DNA of 64,000 nt from Bicyclus anynana (Eukaryota; Arthropoda; Insecta; Lepidoptera; Nymphalidae). Location of the stretch: the NCBI RefSeq assembly GCF_947172395.1, contig NC_069090.1, positions 15,148,962 through 15,212,961 on the forward strand, read 5' to 3'. Both the position numbers and the translations under genes were made by a program. Within the stretch, counting starts at the first letter, position 1. Each line of letters begins with the position of its first letter. The notes below the pieces were generated by a model. It was given only the letters and a program-made list of their open reading frames with translations. It did no database searches and was not told where the DNA came from. Below are positions 1-12,356 of this stretch, one piece after another.

Positions 1-28
1 TGGGTATGCTAACACTAAAAATAAAAAA

Positions 29-357
29 ATAAAAATTTTAATAAAAAAAATTCAACCGACTTCCAATTCAAAAATTAACCTAAACTAAAAAGCAAGAAAT
101 AACTTCTTACCTATGTCCTACCTTCTGATCAGTTTGAAGGCGGTGCCAAGCCAGTGATGTTTTAATTCAAGCCGTTTAAATTACAAAATTTCTGTGGTTC
201 TTTCAGAAACGGCTTTAATTAAAACATGACACTGGATTGGCACCGCCTTCAAACTGATCAGAAGGTAGGACATAGGTAAGAAGTTATTTCTTGCTTTTTA
301 GTTTAGGTTAATTTTTGAATTGGAAGTCGGTTGAATTTTTTTTATTAAAATTTTTAT
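29..357. repeat. Long foldback (palindromic) MITE-like element
   Basis: The two halves are near-perfect inverted complements: an arm at about 29-178 is repeated in reverse at about 206-357, with a short loop near 180-205. I see only a G/T change, a 2-bp indel and one other mismatch over about 150 bp per arm. Such foldback elements without an ORF are usually non-autonomous DNA transposons. No autonomous partner is visible here. It could fold into a very long RNA hairpin if transcribed. Confidence 0.85.
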
Positions 358-1514
358 ATTTTTTGTTTTCTTTATCATTCTTGTAGTTATTTACCGCGTA
401 TTTATATTATTTACTATAACTTAAAATTAATACGACTTAAGTAAAGAATTTTAATCTAAATTAAAAATCTAGTTTAAAAGTAGTAAGTAATTCAAAAATC
501 GGTTCGGTAAATTCAGACTCAGAGATTACCCCTTAAGCGCCTATAACCACACAAACTTTAGCTCTATAAAATATTAGCACAGAATACATAATGTACAAAA
601 GTATAGACAACTAGAATTGCGGTTGTCGCTTGAGTATGGTAGGTATACAATTTGTAATATAAATAAAAAAAAATATTATATATTGTATTGTTTACAAGGT
701 GTACAATACAATATGATTTATACTAATAGCATTAACAACTGAGTCTTAGGGCCATAAATCATTTCTCTATATCTATCTCGCTTGCACTTATGGGTCTTAT
801 GGAGCCGTCTAGTGAAGGGTGTAACAATGAAAGACATATTATCGATAAGTAAAGTTTATTATCGTATCTTGTTCACAAAATTAAAAAAATTAACAATATT
901 TGATTTAATATAATACATATTTCATATTATATAATTATTAACTAAATAAAATTAATCTTCATCTGAGTCTTCATCATCAGAATCTTCGTCTTCTGCCAAA
1001 TTTATTATATATTAGTATCCATAGTGCGCAACGAGTAACACATGAATGTATTTATTTAATTGCAGTAAACACATTTATAGCAAAAAAAATACGCAATGCA
1101 ATTACATTAGAAACCGACCAATCAGAATCGTCCAAATCATTATTGACTCATCATTAGCACGTGCGCAGGTAGCCGTTTATCGATAATTAGGGTGCGCAGG
1201 TAGGCGCGCTGCACATTCCTATCTTTTTTGACTTTTATGACCGGACGACTCAGATGATAATGCGCATACTATAGTTTTTACAAAGTTAATCATATCTGTA
1301 TGTCTCAGACTCAGACGGTTCTAAATAAGTAGGGTCATGCAACTGTTGAGTCATAATACATTATGCTGAATCAGTTTGAGTAGTTTATTATGAACTTGGA
1401 TTTAATTTAAAGAACTCAGTTAAAAGCATGAATAAGTAACTCATTTCATAAGCAATAACAACATGAAGATGATGTTTATAGATAATGGTTTATTGTAATA
1501 AATCTGCTTACTTC
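358..1514. other. AT-rich intergenic stretch
   Basis: No supported gene. It is low-complexity AT-rich sequence, with one short acid-coding stretch on the minus strand (953-1002, listed separately). Confidence 0.6.
953..1002 (-). other. Possible terminal acidic coding exon (weak)
   Basis: Read on the minus strand, a CAG precedes an open stretch rich in GAA, GAT and GAC codons that ends in TAA, giving a tail of the type AEDEDSDDEDSDED. Short acidic tails are common C-terminal exons. However, the pyrimidine tract before the putative acceptor is poor and no other exon of such a gene is seen, so this may be chance low complexity. Confidence 0.2.
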
Positions 1515-1822
1515 TACATTCGAGATCCGCAGAAGAACCAAAGTCACCGACATAGCTCAACGAGTTGCGAAGCTGAAGTGGCAATGGGCGGGGCATATAG
1601 TTCTGTTCCGTTGGGGTTCCAATGGGCTGGAATAGCGACCTCGCACTAGTAAGCGCAGTGTTGATCGACCCTCCACCAGGTGGACTGACGACATCAAGCG
1701 AGTCGCAGGGATTTGCTGGATGCAGGTGGCTCAGTATCTCGATGTTTGGAAGTCCTTACAAAAGGCCTGTATGTCCTGCAGTGGAAGTCCATCGGCTAAT
1801 ATGATGATGATGATGATGACGT
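1515..1822 (+). mobile_element. RTE-type LINE 3' end, degenerate
   Basis: The plus strand encodes pieces of a LINE reverse-transcriptase C-terminus: RRRTKVTDIAQRVAKLKW near 1530-1580 and RWTDDIKRVAG near 1677-1710. A frameshift follows near the end, and then an (ATG)n tail at 1800-1820. The piece is 5'-truncated and has frame breaks, so it is a dead copy. Related pieces occur at 53700-54075 and 54445-54621 and, reversed, at 39075-39330. Confidence 0.75.
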
Positions 1823-3707
1823 AATAATTCTACGACACCCATATACCTACAAAGCTTATAAAAAATTTCTATTTTGGGGTTCCGTAGTCAACAAGGAGAC
1901 ATCAGATGTTAACTCTACAATATTTAATTCAACTTTGGAGTGACGGTTTTCCGGAACGGAAAATAACAAAAAAATCAGTTATTCGCATAATGAACTGCTG
2001 CGAACTAACGCCTACTTGTATTCAGTAAAAAATATAGAACTCAGCTGCAATGGCGTGCACTTCATAGATGCATAAACACAATGCATACCCTGAGGATTCA
2101 TTACATACCTGTATTGGAGGAAGAATTTTTCATTTTGTACAATTTGTACCTGTAGTGCATACCCTAGTTAACCTTGTGCACGCCACTGCTCAGCTGATTA
2201 CCATCCTTATCCATTAAATAAAGGCAACGGATACTTAGGTCTTTAACATTAATTCATAAACGTATTATTCTTTTTATTATGTGAGTGAATCATTCCCTTT
2301 ATGTTTATAGAAATAATTTTAAAGTTCAACTTGAATACATACATATTCCGAGTATACTTTAGCTTTAGTTCACGGCCACGACGAAGTTCGAATGATATGA
2401 AACTTGTTTTTGCGAGTATTCGAATATGCGTAGTGGTAGGGGTATTTGATGTTGTTGTAAAAAAAAACCATTTTATTTATTCCATTCAAATCATAATTTT
2501 AACAGAAATTGATAATCAATTGTCCAATTTACCTGTTTGCGTATGGAGGATTATTTGTAGTCGAATGTTAATTTAAGGAAAATTATACTAATAATAAATA
2601 CCTAATGAATTTAAGTAGGTAGGTTCAAAATTTCATTTCCTCGTAAATAAAATCATAACAAATTGTTCTTTTTCCTGTTTAGATTTGGACAGAACTTATA
2701 CAAGAATATGGAAAATATATCTGAAATATAATATTTCAAAAATAAATCATCAATATATGTATTTGAAATCACAGAAAACTCGACAGAAGTGATATGAGAA
2801 AATCAATCAAAAATAATTCAATCCAATAGGCTATTAAACACTTTTTTTTAAATGTTCTTAAAATTATCGTTTTACTAGATTGAAATTTTTTTTTAATATT
2901 TTTTTGAGACGTGATTTAATGAAAATATTAGTTTTTAAATATGTTTTTGATATTACGAGTCAAAACGCCTGTTGGCCAAATGGTCTATATTTCAACTGTT
3001 TCATGACGTCACTATAACAAATCCCTTACAAACGGAGCGTTGGAATACAGCTTTATTGAATTTTAAATTAAGTTTTATAAGAAAACCTTAACTTTTATTA
3101 ATTGATCGATATATTTCGGACCCTTATTCCATGTAGTATACACGAAATTAATATTGTTTATATGGTAATTGATATGAGTCAATTACCCTATTATAGTCCG
3201 TGCGTAATTGTGTATTAAACACGTAAAATAGAAGTTATCGATCGCCCACTATTAAGTAAATCTAAACGGAATACAGATAGTTTCGTGGAAGTGAATATTT
3301 CACGCTCAACGGTTTGTCGACCGCGGCGGTCAGCCGTCAGTCGATACACGCGATATCCTCCTCACCAGAAGCTGGGGACTCTCTCGTTTCAGTTCTTTGC
3401 GTCTTATGTAACATTAGCAGAGCCTAGTGGCTCAGCGTGCCTTATCGTGGTTTATCGAGGGTTTGTTCAATATTGAACCTCTTATGAGCCACATTATACA
3501 TATAATAATACCTTATTTACCTACGACTAATCGCTATCTTACTTAAATTAAACAACATTCTAGCCTCCTTAGATAAGAGTTGGGCTAGAACCCTGTTACA
3601 TTCACCCACTTCTCGTAAATTACTTAATATACTTAATATATACAATATCTCTCCCTTTCGTTCCAAACACACTCCACCAATCCTACTTCCTACTATCCTA
3701 CTTCTTA
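1823..3707. other. AT-rich intergenic stretch with dispersed repeat
   Basis: No gene is supported. The segment around 3100-3200 is a dispersed repeat: the block near 3110-3200 is matched in reverse orientation at about 21778-21865, sharing the stretch around GGAATAAGGGTCC. The remainder is AT-rich without recognisable structure. Confidence 0.5.
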
Positions 3708-3879
3708 TCCTACTAATATTATAAACGCGGAAGTTTGTATGGATGTTTGGATGTATGTTTGGATGTTTGTTATTCTATAACGCCGCTACTACTGAAGCGA
3801 TTTAGCTGAAATTTGGAATGGTAATAGATTATACTCTGGATTAACACATAATTTACATAAGTCGCGAGCTTCCGCTAGT
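3708..3879 (+). mobile_element. Short non-autonomous Helitron-like element
   Basis: It begins TCCTACTAATATTATAAA and ends CTAGT, fitting the TC...CTAGT ends of small Helitron-derived elements abundant in Lepidoptera (Lep1-like). It is 172 bp long with no coding capacity. The classification rests on the end motifs and on similarity to other copies in this window. Confidence 0.65.
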
Positions 3880-6800
3880 ATGTGACAAACGTCACAGTGT
3901 CAAAATTAGTTTGGGGCCCAAACAGATGTCTCACAAAAGGTACAAAAATGCTTGCTTTTAATAAATATAATGGTGCCTTAACCTATTTTTAGGTGCACGC
4001 CTAACCCTGGAAAAATAGATTGCCTTTTTGACTTTTGTAACTTCTGTGTGTAAGACTAAATAAAGTGAAACTTATTTTTTTATGTTTCTTTTTTAGGTGA
4101 GTGAAGTGAGTGAATATAAAACATGCGAAAGTATAAATAGAATGTGGTGAAATAGGACCAAGTCGCGGGCGTCCTCAAGTTACAAATAAACGTCTATCGG
4201 TGAAGTTATTACCTACCTCTATTAATACTCCTCCTAATATGTATTTTAAATATGTAGTTAATAAAACAACTAGCTCATCCGTAATATATTATACCTATGT
4301 ATCGGAGGTCAGACCAGGATACGATCGTTAATTGCCGGAAACACAAATTGAATACATAATATTATATATTTTTACTCAATAATAATGTTAAATGCTCAAT
4401 ATTCCGAAAATACTACGTCATTAGTGACTAATAAATTCTAATGATCGTATACGTACCTAAGTTAGTCATGATTCACATGTTTATTATGCATGCAACGTGT
4501 TAAAAACCACAGGAGAAAGGGTTAAACTTAAAATGTTTTCGAATACAATGGTAGTTGCACATTTGGTTCACATAGATAGTGTTTGAAGGCAAAGCTGCGG
4601 TTTTGTGCGGCCATTAAATATTAGGTACGTAACATTCGTGGGTCAAACATTTAATAGATAAAATAGAAATAGATAATACCAAAGCAGGTTTTTAAAGGGA
4701 AGCAAAACTTATGAAAAACAAAATAATTTTGTAAGGTCTGCCAATAGCAGTAAAAGTTTCCTGCGATTGCCGCCATTGTTGTTTGTCTCTGGCGGGAAAG
4801 GAGCTTCTACGGAATTAGTAAATGGACTATAGTTAGTTATTTAGTTATATAGTTAGGATATAATCAAGTGACATTTTAAATTTTAAGTAAATCGATTCAG
4901 TACTTGCCGCGTTATAGAATAACAAACATCCATACAAACTTTCGCGTTTATAATATTGGTAGCATTTGAAAAATATCAACTTAGCCAGGGTAAATAACAC
5001 TAAACAGTAGTTGAGATTAGGGCAACCATATGCACGGCGGGACATTTTCAATCTGTAATAATGCATAAAAAACTGTAATCATGACATTCATATTTATATG
5101 TAATCTTATGATAATATGATTCTTTGTTATGATGTAATATTATTTTTGTATACCGTTACACTGTGTTTTATTTTGCGTCGTAATTAATATGTTGACTATA
5201 ATTTGATTAATAAATTAACCTTTGTTGTTCAAAACTTTACATTTATGACGCAAACGTGATATTTTTATTGCCTTTTAAACCAGTATACACATATTTAGTT
5301 GTCCAAATGACATTTTGTGGGTGTCAACAAAGAGCCGAAATGGTCATGTTGTGTCGCATTGGAGGTAGTGCTGTTATATCAATTTTAATAATATTTAAGA
5401 TAAAACGTGGGTGGTTAGTGAATGGTTAACCTTTGTTACTATTATATTTAGCATAGATATTTAGTATATTTCATTGAGAAAACTATTCCTTCACTGGTAT
5501 AATAAAACAAAACATAATTAACAGAATACGTCATAACAACACTAAAATATATACGAACTGTTAAAAATGTAAACTGTTTCAACGGATAATTGTTGTGTAC
5601 AAATTAAATATTGAATATCATTCAGATTTAGATAATAACATTGATACCACTGGATGTTGAGCTCATAAAATGTAGAAGTAGAAAAACGTAAGTAAGACAG
5701 GAAAAAGTGTGAGTACTGGATACAAGCACAGTATTCACAAGTTTGGTAACCCTTATTCAAACTTGTAGCCTGAAATCTAACGTCAAAACAAAAGAAAGAT
5801 GTCTAATTGGCTTTTTAACTTTTTGCTCTTTATATTGGACTATTATCAAAACTTGAAAAAATCGTTCGTTATCTTTTGATACATTATAATCGGACTCAAA
5901 AGTGATTACAAATATAAGAAAACTAATGTCGAATAAAGGTTATGATTCACAACACTTGTCAGGACAACTTAATTAGCAAATCAAACTGTAACCAAAAAAG
6001 AGCCTAGAATGGCAGAGAATGACCTTGAGTGAAGTCACGTATTTGTGAACGATGTGTGTAGGGTTAAAGGCGCCTTTTACTGATATCAAACACTCCCCTT
6101 TTCCACTCAAGTCACTCTCCCCGACTATCCCAAGTAACCCATAAGAATTACACAACAAAAGATGTGGACGGCTCGAACGCCACGAGCACACTGAAACCAA
6201 CACGAGATCGAGCGACGTCATATCCGTCACAGACTACTATTTCCAACATTAAACGGCGATAACAACATCTATTTTATTAATTTCTGTATTAATCAACTAA
6301 GAACAATAATACCTCACAGTGTTCGAAACAATAACCGATTTACAAGTGTATAAACAAATCGTGAATCAATCTACGAACTGTAGTAGGTGAACATCAATTT
6401 GCCATTTTATTTTTATCATTACCTATTACAATATAAGTTATATAATTGTCAATCAACTGAACAATCGCAATGCATGCTATATTGAAATGTTAGCAACACA
6501 TTGTAATGAGTGAGAGTGTATCAGGAAATGAATGAAAGAGTAACTTACCAACTAGTTTATGCGGTTACGTAAATGCTTATGATTATATTTATAAGGTCGG
6601 TAATGCGATGCAAAGGTTGTTTGATTTTTTTGCCAAGTCTCTCAACCGTGCATTTCACAGTACGATTGCTATGCTTTTTATTGTAGTAAGTCAAGAGCAT
6701 GTCAGGGACATTGTATTCAATTATACTTTTGAATATTATAATGTTATGTTAGATTTTACGCTTCGTAAAAATGTTTATTCAGTCTATAACTACTTAGTCA

Positions 6801-8132
6801 TGCATTAAAAACACTTACTTGTAACTCGCAATTATCTATCTACATATTTCTCAAATAGATCATAGTTCCTTAACTTTAATTAATGCTAAAAGTATCAAAT
6901 AAAAAAGTAAGTAACAAAATAAAATTAATTCTTTATTTCAAAAAAAATTTTACATAAAATTTTTCGTATTCTAACTACTTTACAATCTTACAGTTAATTT
7001 TCAGAACGGAAGTAGATATCTACTGATTGTTAAAACACGCAATTCTCTTGTGAAATAAGATGTAATCTACTCATTATGTTAATTGTGATAGTCGGCATGT
7101 CTAAGTACCTACTTGCAAAACTAATCTACATTTTTCCCACGGTTAAGTATGTAACAATCTGTTTTATAATGAAAAATTGTTGTGACTTTCTAAATATAAT
7201 AACACCATGACCACTTTCTCACTACTCGAGCTATTTTAAGCAGTTTTATGATTGCGATCGTTTTTGTTTGGGCTTTATCGCAAACTGCATAATAAAGACT
7301 AGCGATCGCACGCGGCTTCGACCGCGTGGAATTCAGTTTTTCACAAATTCCGAGGGAACCATGGATTTTTCCGGGATGAAAAGTAGCCTATGTGTTAATG
7401 CAGAGTAAAATCTATTTTACCCTTATCAAATAATCTAAGCACGCTAGTAAATAAGAGAATAATCAGACTAACACACTGAGCATAAAATTGAGTATTTTTA
7501 ACTAAAAAGTATGGCTACCCTGAGGAAAAGTAGGCCGTAAATTGTTTAACTTTGAAGTGTAACAATTAAAATTATTACAATTGTATAACGTTAAATGGAA
7601 ATAAATTATCCGGGTGTTATCTAACTTCCGTTTAACGTGGAAAGCATTTGTTATTGTTAACAGGATAGGATGTAAATAGCCGACATCAAAATCGACCTTG
7701 CATTGAAAGAAAAATCTTTTACTGGTACAAAATAATATATGTATTACATTTCTGGAGAGGCTTTGGGCGTAGTAGGAAGGTAACAGCAGAGCACGGACAA
7801 ACAGAACACGATTCTTACGATTAACTAAAGAAACGTTCGCACAACATAAATGCATTTCTGAATTATTTTACGTAATACAAAGAGAGGCCTGTGACATCAA
7901 ACTAATTTACAAAAAAAAATTGCTCAGCAACCACAAAGCTGATGATACTTTATAAACACGTTTTGCGCTTTGCGGAAATATTTTCAGTTTAAATCCAAAC
8001 CGTCTATTTGTACCAAAAAGTTATACCGGTTACTTATTTATTGGAAATGACAATAATGCCAGCAGAAAAACATTTATAAGATAAATAATTAATCATTTAC
8101 AATATGCATATACTAATTCAGTCATCTTTACA
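3880..8132. other. AT-rich intergenic region with repeat scraps
   Basis: No gene is supported. A Helitron-like 5' end in reverse lies at about 4919-4962, and a decayed reverse Helitron-like piece at about 7300-7450 carries the phrase gggatgaaaagtagcctatg. The remaining ORFs are short, AT-driven and resemble nothing I know. Confidence 0.5.
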
Positions 8133-8170
8133 GGCCTCCGTGGCGCAGTGGTATGCGCGGTGGATAATAA
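8133..8170 (+). repeat. SINE-A head fragment
   Basis: It carries only the tRNA-like head (CCTCCGTGGCGCAGTGGTAT) of the SINE family called SINE-A here; the body is missing. Fuller copies lie at 8838-9104, 12043-12356, 51133-51459 and 60350-60631. Confidence 0.7.
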
Positions 8171-8837
8171 AAAGGCATAATCAGCACTGCAGAGTCCGGT
8201 TATAAAACTTAAAATCAGATTCCTAATACTATTGGTGGAACACCAAGAAATAGTCATTCAAGAATAGTCATTCAAGTTAGGTACGCAGTTACTTAACTAC
8301 ATTTGTTGTTTACAGCATTTTGCTATAAACAAACAAACGAAATAATTAATTCATCTCATAAGTAGGTAAATTACTCATTATGATGTAATAAAGTTTAATG
8401 AACTACGATCTAGTTATCATTATTCATTAAATCCCACAAGGTTACATTGCGTAACAGAAAGTCTTACGTATCTGCGGCATCGCTATTCTATGCGCGACAC
8501 TCCGCGGCCAGTTTTCAAGCAATTGCCTTTCACCGACTCTCGCAATACCCGAGAGGGTTGGTACAGATTGCAATCTGTTTAGCAAACAAAGCAAACCAGA
8601 TATAAATAGACAAGATAGCCCATTTTATTTGTTTTGATCTTTGCCAATATTCAATTCTGGTTTGGTTTCAACTAGAAACTAGTCGATGACAAAACATGTT
8701 GAGATAATTTTTCGATGAAAGGACTAATCCGGTGTTTATTATAGAATGGTGTCACTACATTCCTGTGTTGTGTTCTGTTATGTATACATTAGATACGATT
8801 GCGAAATTCCCTACTGTATACCTACTTTTTTATATAT

Positions 8838-9104
8838 TTATTCTTTACAACTTAGCCCTTGACTACAATCTCACCTGATGGTAAGTGGATCCACACTCCT
8901 TTCGGTTTCTACACGGCGTCGTACCGGAACGCTAAATCGCTTGGCGGTACATCTTTGCCGGTAGGGTGGTAAATAGCCACTGTCGAAGCCTCCCACCAGC
9001 CAGACTTGGACATATTAAGAAAACCTCAATCGGCCCAGCCAGGGATCGAACCCAGAACCTCCGTCTTGTAAATCCACCGCGCATACCACTGCGCTACGGA
9101 GGTC
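8838..9104 (-). repeat. SINE-A copy, tRNA-derived
   Basis: In reverse orientation it runs from the tRNA-like head at 9104, through a B-box-like stretch (GGTTCGATCCC in full copies), to the tail near 8840. It was recognised by alignment to the other SINE-A copies. The tail-proximal part is slightly shortened. Confidence 0.8.
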
Positions 9105-9159
9105 GTCAAAATCGTCTACTTAGATAAACTAGTAAGACTTTTTAGTTCAAAGTTAACAA

Positions 9160-9232
9160 GTTCGTTGTCTCGTGCCTTGGAGAGCACCCTAAGACGTTGG
9201 TTATTATTGTTAACATCTGATAGTGATCGTTC
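9160..9232 (+). mobile_element. LINE 3'-end fragment
   Basis: It contains the 20-base block TAACATCTGATAGTGATCGT, which recurs at about 26862-26881 within a similar context (GGAGAGCA... or GGAGAGTA...). This is a short untranslated LINE 3'-region remnant. Confidence 0.5.
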
Positions 9233-9740
9233 TTCTTCTTCTTAGGGTGCCTCTCCGACTAGCGAAGGTTGGCAGTCAGTTTCTTGAACTCGCCTCTATC
9301 CTTCGCGAGGAGAAATAATTGTGCGACGCTCGCGATCCCGGTCCACTCTCTGATATTTCTCAGCCAAGACTTCTTCCTGCGACCAACGCCTCTTCTACCA
9401 GCAACCTTTCCCATCAAGATGAGCTGTAGAAGTTCGTATCTCTCGTGTCGTAGCACGTGCCCTAGATACGCGACTTTTCTCGTCTTGACGGTCTGCAAAA
9501 GTTCACGCTTCTGATTGACGCGTCGCAGAACTTCGGCATTCGTCACTTTCGTCCGTACGTCCAACTGATAGCCAGCATGCGTCTAAAAGCCCACATTTCG
9601 AACGCTTCTATACGTTTCCTGATGTCCTCTTTTACTGTCCAGGCTTCACATCCGTATAGAAGTATGGGCCAGATGTAACAACGCAGGAGTCGAATGCGCA
9701 GAATCTTAAGACTGCGATTGCAGAGAACTTTTCTATAAAA
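9233..9740 (-). mobile_element. LINE reverse-transcriptase C-terminal remnant
   Basis: Minus-strand translation gives YGCEAWTVKEDIRKRIEAFE, then, after a 1-nt frameshift near 9560, VTNAEVLRRVNQKRELL and AYLGHVLRHERYELL. These are the terminal RT region of endonuclease-reverse transcriptase LINEs of the kind often mislabelled craniofacial development protein 2. It is 5'-truncated and frameshifted. The (TTC)n run at 9233-9245 is its 3' simple-repeat tail. Confidence 0.8.
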
Positions 9741-10146
9741 AAAAGTAAGGTAAGGTCACCAAATAAGGCCTACCTTAATTTTATTCTTACCTAACTAGCA
9801 GTTTTATAATAAAAATACACTGGGGATTTGAAATACTTATATTTATTTAATAAACTTTGTAATAAATGAAAGAAAATTGCTTTAAAAACAATTATAACAC
9901 TTTTGTGAACAAAAATAACTAAAATGTCACTTTGGCCTTATTGGGAACCCTGTGTCTTAATAAAGCCTTAATTGAAACAAGTAGGCATTCCACATCTTAC
10001 TTAATACAAAACGTTGTCAATACTTAAAAATTCTACATATATTTTAGTTTATTAGTCTATATTATATAAAATGAGATCCTATTAATTACTTTGGTCATTT
10101 TAGATCAGACTTTCATAGCATTTAAGATTAATAGATATTAATCAGC

Positions 10147-12012
10147 CTATTTTTTGAAACAATCTCCTGAACAGTAAAATATTTTATCAGCAGGTGTGAG
10201 TCCAACACACAGTTCATGATACCAAACGCCACAAGTAGGACATTGTCGCATATCTTCAACTCGATCTTCGTCACAAGCTGGACAGTACCAAGAAGGAGCA
10301 TTGTCGTGATGTTTTGGTTTAGATCCCTTAAGCTTATCTGCTGTCAAGGAAGCAGTCTGTACTGAGAGGGTACAGTCAGTAACTGATGCTGAATTTGGTG
10401 TCTTTCTGCTAATTATTATCATGGATGAAGTACCAGGAACATCTTCGTTTGACGATGGTACAGTAATCTGTGATGTGGACGTAGCATCGTCACCACCAAA
10501 CAAATCTTTTGTTACCTCTTGAGCTCTGTAATTTAGAGACTTCTTGCGTGGAGCAGTTGTTTTAACTTTAAACTTGGGGGTTGGTAAAAAATCATGAATC
10601 TCACGCGTGGTTGATTGATTATTATCTATTTTATGCGGAGTTCCATCATTCGGTTTGATTTTTGAGAACAAGGACAGTGGCAAATTCTCAGTATCTGTGG
10701 CTGACCCATCCGAATCTTCCACATTTGCGCTTGAAATATCTTGTTTTGCCGATTGATCAGATAAGCCTGCAGCAATATTCTCACTATGCATAGTCTTAGG
10801 AAGCTCTGACAACGCAGAGGGCGCAAAAGCTTCTTCAGGAATAGCATCTGGGTTATATGGATACAACCCTGTAGAGCGGAACCCATTCGAGATATTGGAA
10901 ATAGTCATACATTTTGGCCATACTTGTGAGAGAATTACATTGAAGCTTGTCTTGTTAAGAGTTCGTTCGGGATGCTGATTGATATATTTAATCAACTCTT
11001 GGTCCCAATGGTGCTCAAAGGAACGATAAACAGACTTATCCATGGGCTGTAATTCGTGCGTGGTATTTGACGGAAGACAATATAAAGTAATGCCACATTT
11101 CTCAGCTTCCTCTACAATAGAAAAGTCCAGATGGCATTTTGCACCGTCAAATATGAGGAGACATGGCCCTGATGTTCTGTATTTATTCAAATGATTAATA
11201 AACTCTATGAATGTTTCCGTCGTCATACTTCCTTTTGGCGTCATCTTCACGAGAGAGCCTGGAGGTAAGTTATCTTGGAATTCTGGCTTTAATCTCTTGC
11301 CTTTGAACAGTATCATTGGCGGAATAGCTGATCCTATAGCATTTCCGCAGCCTACCACAGTCACACTTTCAGCATGCTCATTTGCTATTTGATGAACTCT
11401 CTTTTTCCCTTTGGCTGTCAGAACTTCCTGCTGATGGTGTAAGGATATGCGACAATTTTTTTCATCGATGTTGTAAATGCTTTCAGGTTTATGTTCAATT
11501 CCAAGTCTATCCAGCACGCTTTTGTATTTGGAAAAGTGATCGCTAACAATATATTTATTTAATTTTTGAGCTCGAGCTGGATTCATCATCTGTGCTTTAC
11601 GACGCGCTAATTCAGGGTGTCGTTTTAGAAATAACCTCAACCATTTCTTCCCCGCGGCATTTTTAGCATCATTGAAAGTGTTTGGAATTTTCTTAATTTT
11701 ACAGAACGAAAACGCCTGTACGCGCAGCATCTTTGGCGTCATCGGCACTCCAACATCAGCCAAACGTATGATTCTTCTGACAAGTCCAGCTTCTTGTTCT
11801 GTATTCAATATGGCCGACCGACCTAGCTTTCGTATAGTCGAACCGCTCTTTAGATGGTTGCGTAGGGTTCTTCTTGGGATGTTGTATCTAGCTGCAGCAG
11901 TATATGTAGACAATATACCCTTTTCTACCATTTTAACAGCGCTTTCCATTTGTTGCGAAGTCCATTGAGCCCTTTTTTTTCGTATGGTAGAAGGTGGTGA
12001 TCTGTTTTCCAT
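10147..12012 (-). CDS. pogo-like DDE transposase with C-terminal PHD finger
   Basis: An uninterrupted 621-codon intronless ORF, predicted to cut and join the ends of the surrounding TIR element. Residues 17-60 form a psq-type helix-turn-helix (TAAARYNIPRRTLRNHL). Residues about 70-140 are a second CENP-B-like DNA-binding region. Residues about 175-400 are the DDE catalytic domain: D183 in NIDEKN, D289 in LLIFDG and D325 in LQPMDK, a DD35D spacing. A serine- and charge-rich linker follows. Residues 575-619 form a C4HC3 PHD finger (C577, C580, C591, C594, H599, C602, C614, C618). The ATG at 12012 is kept because the psq domain begins soon after it. No stop or frameshift is seen, so the protein may be functional. 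A domesticated host gene is possible, but flanking TIRs and TA duplications favour a transposon. Confidence 0.88.
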   Translation of the reverse strand: MENRSPPSTIRKKRAQWTSQQMESAVKMVEKGILSTYTAAARYNIPRRTLRNHLKSGSTIRKLGRSAILNTEQEAGLVRRIIRLADVGVPMTPKMLRVQAFSFCKIKKIPNTFNDAKNAAGKKWLRLFLKRHPELARRKAQMMNPARAQKLNKYIVSDHFSKYKSVLDRLGIEHKPESIYNIDEKNCRISLHHQQEVLTAKGKKRVHQIANEHAESVTVVGCGNAIGSAIPPMILFKGKRLKPEFQDNLPPGSLVKMTPKGSMTTETFIEFINHLNKYRTSGPCLLIFDGAKCHLDFSIVEEAEKCGITLYCLPSNTTHELQPMDKSVYRSFEHHWDQELIKYINQHPERTLNKTSFNVILSQVWPKCMTISNISNGFRSTGLYPYNPDAIPEEAFAPSALSELPKTMHSENIAAGLSDQSAKQDISSANVEDSDGSATDTENLPLSLFSKIKPNDGTPHKIDNNQSTTREIHDFLPTPKFKVKTTAPRKKSLNYRAQEVTKDLFGGDDATSTSQITVPSSNEDVPGTSSMIIISRKTPNSASVTDCTLSVQTASLTADKLKGSKPKHHDNAPSWYCPACDEDRVEDMRQCPTCGVWYHELCVGLTPADKIFYCSGDCFKK

Positions 12013-12042
12013 GATGTTACTGAAAACAAGGGTATGCGTGTA

Positions 12043-12356
12043 TTTTTTTATTTATCACAAGTTGGCCCTTGACTGCAATCTTACTGGTGGTAAGTGATGA
12101 TGCAGTTTAAGATGGAAGCCGAGCTAACTTGTTAGGTGTAGGAACAAATCCACAACCCATCCGTTTCTACACGACATGTACCGGAACGCTAATATGGCGG
12201 TACGTCTTTGTCGGTAGGGTGGTAAATAGCCACGACTAAAGCCTCCCAAAAAGCCGAACCAGGACCAATTTAGAAAATCTCAATCGGCACGCCGGGAATC
12301 GAATTCGGGACCTCCGTCTTATAAATCCACCGTGCATAACACTGCGCCACGGAGGT
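12043..12356 (-). repeat. SINE-A copy nested in the pogo element
   Basis: A full-length reverse-orientation SINE-A copy with its head at 12356 and tail at 12043. It sits in the 5' leader side of the transposase gene, 30 bp upstream of its ATG, so it inserted after the DNA transposon did. Confidence 0.82.
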
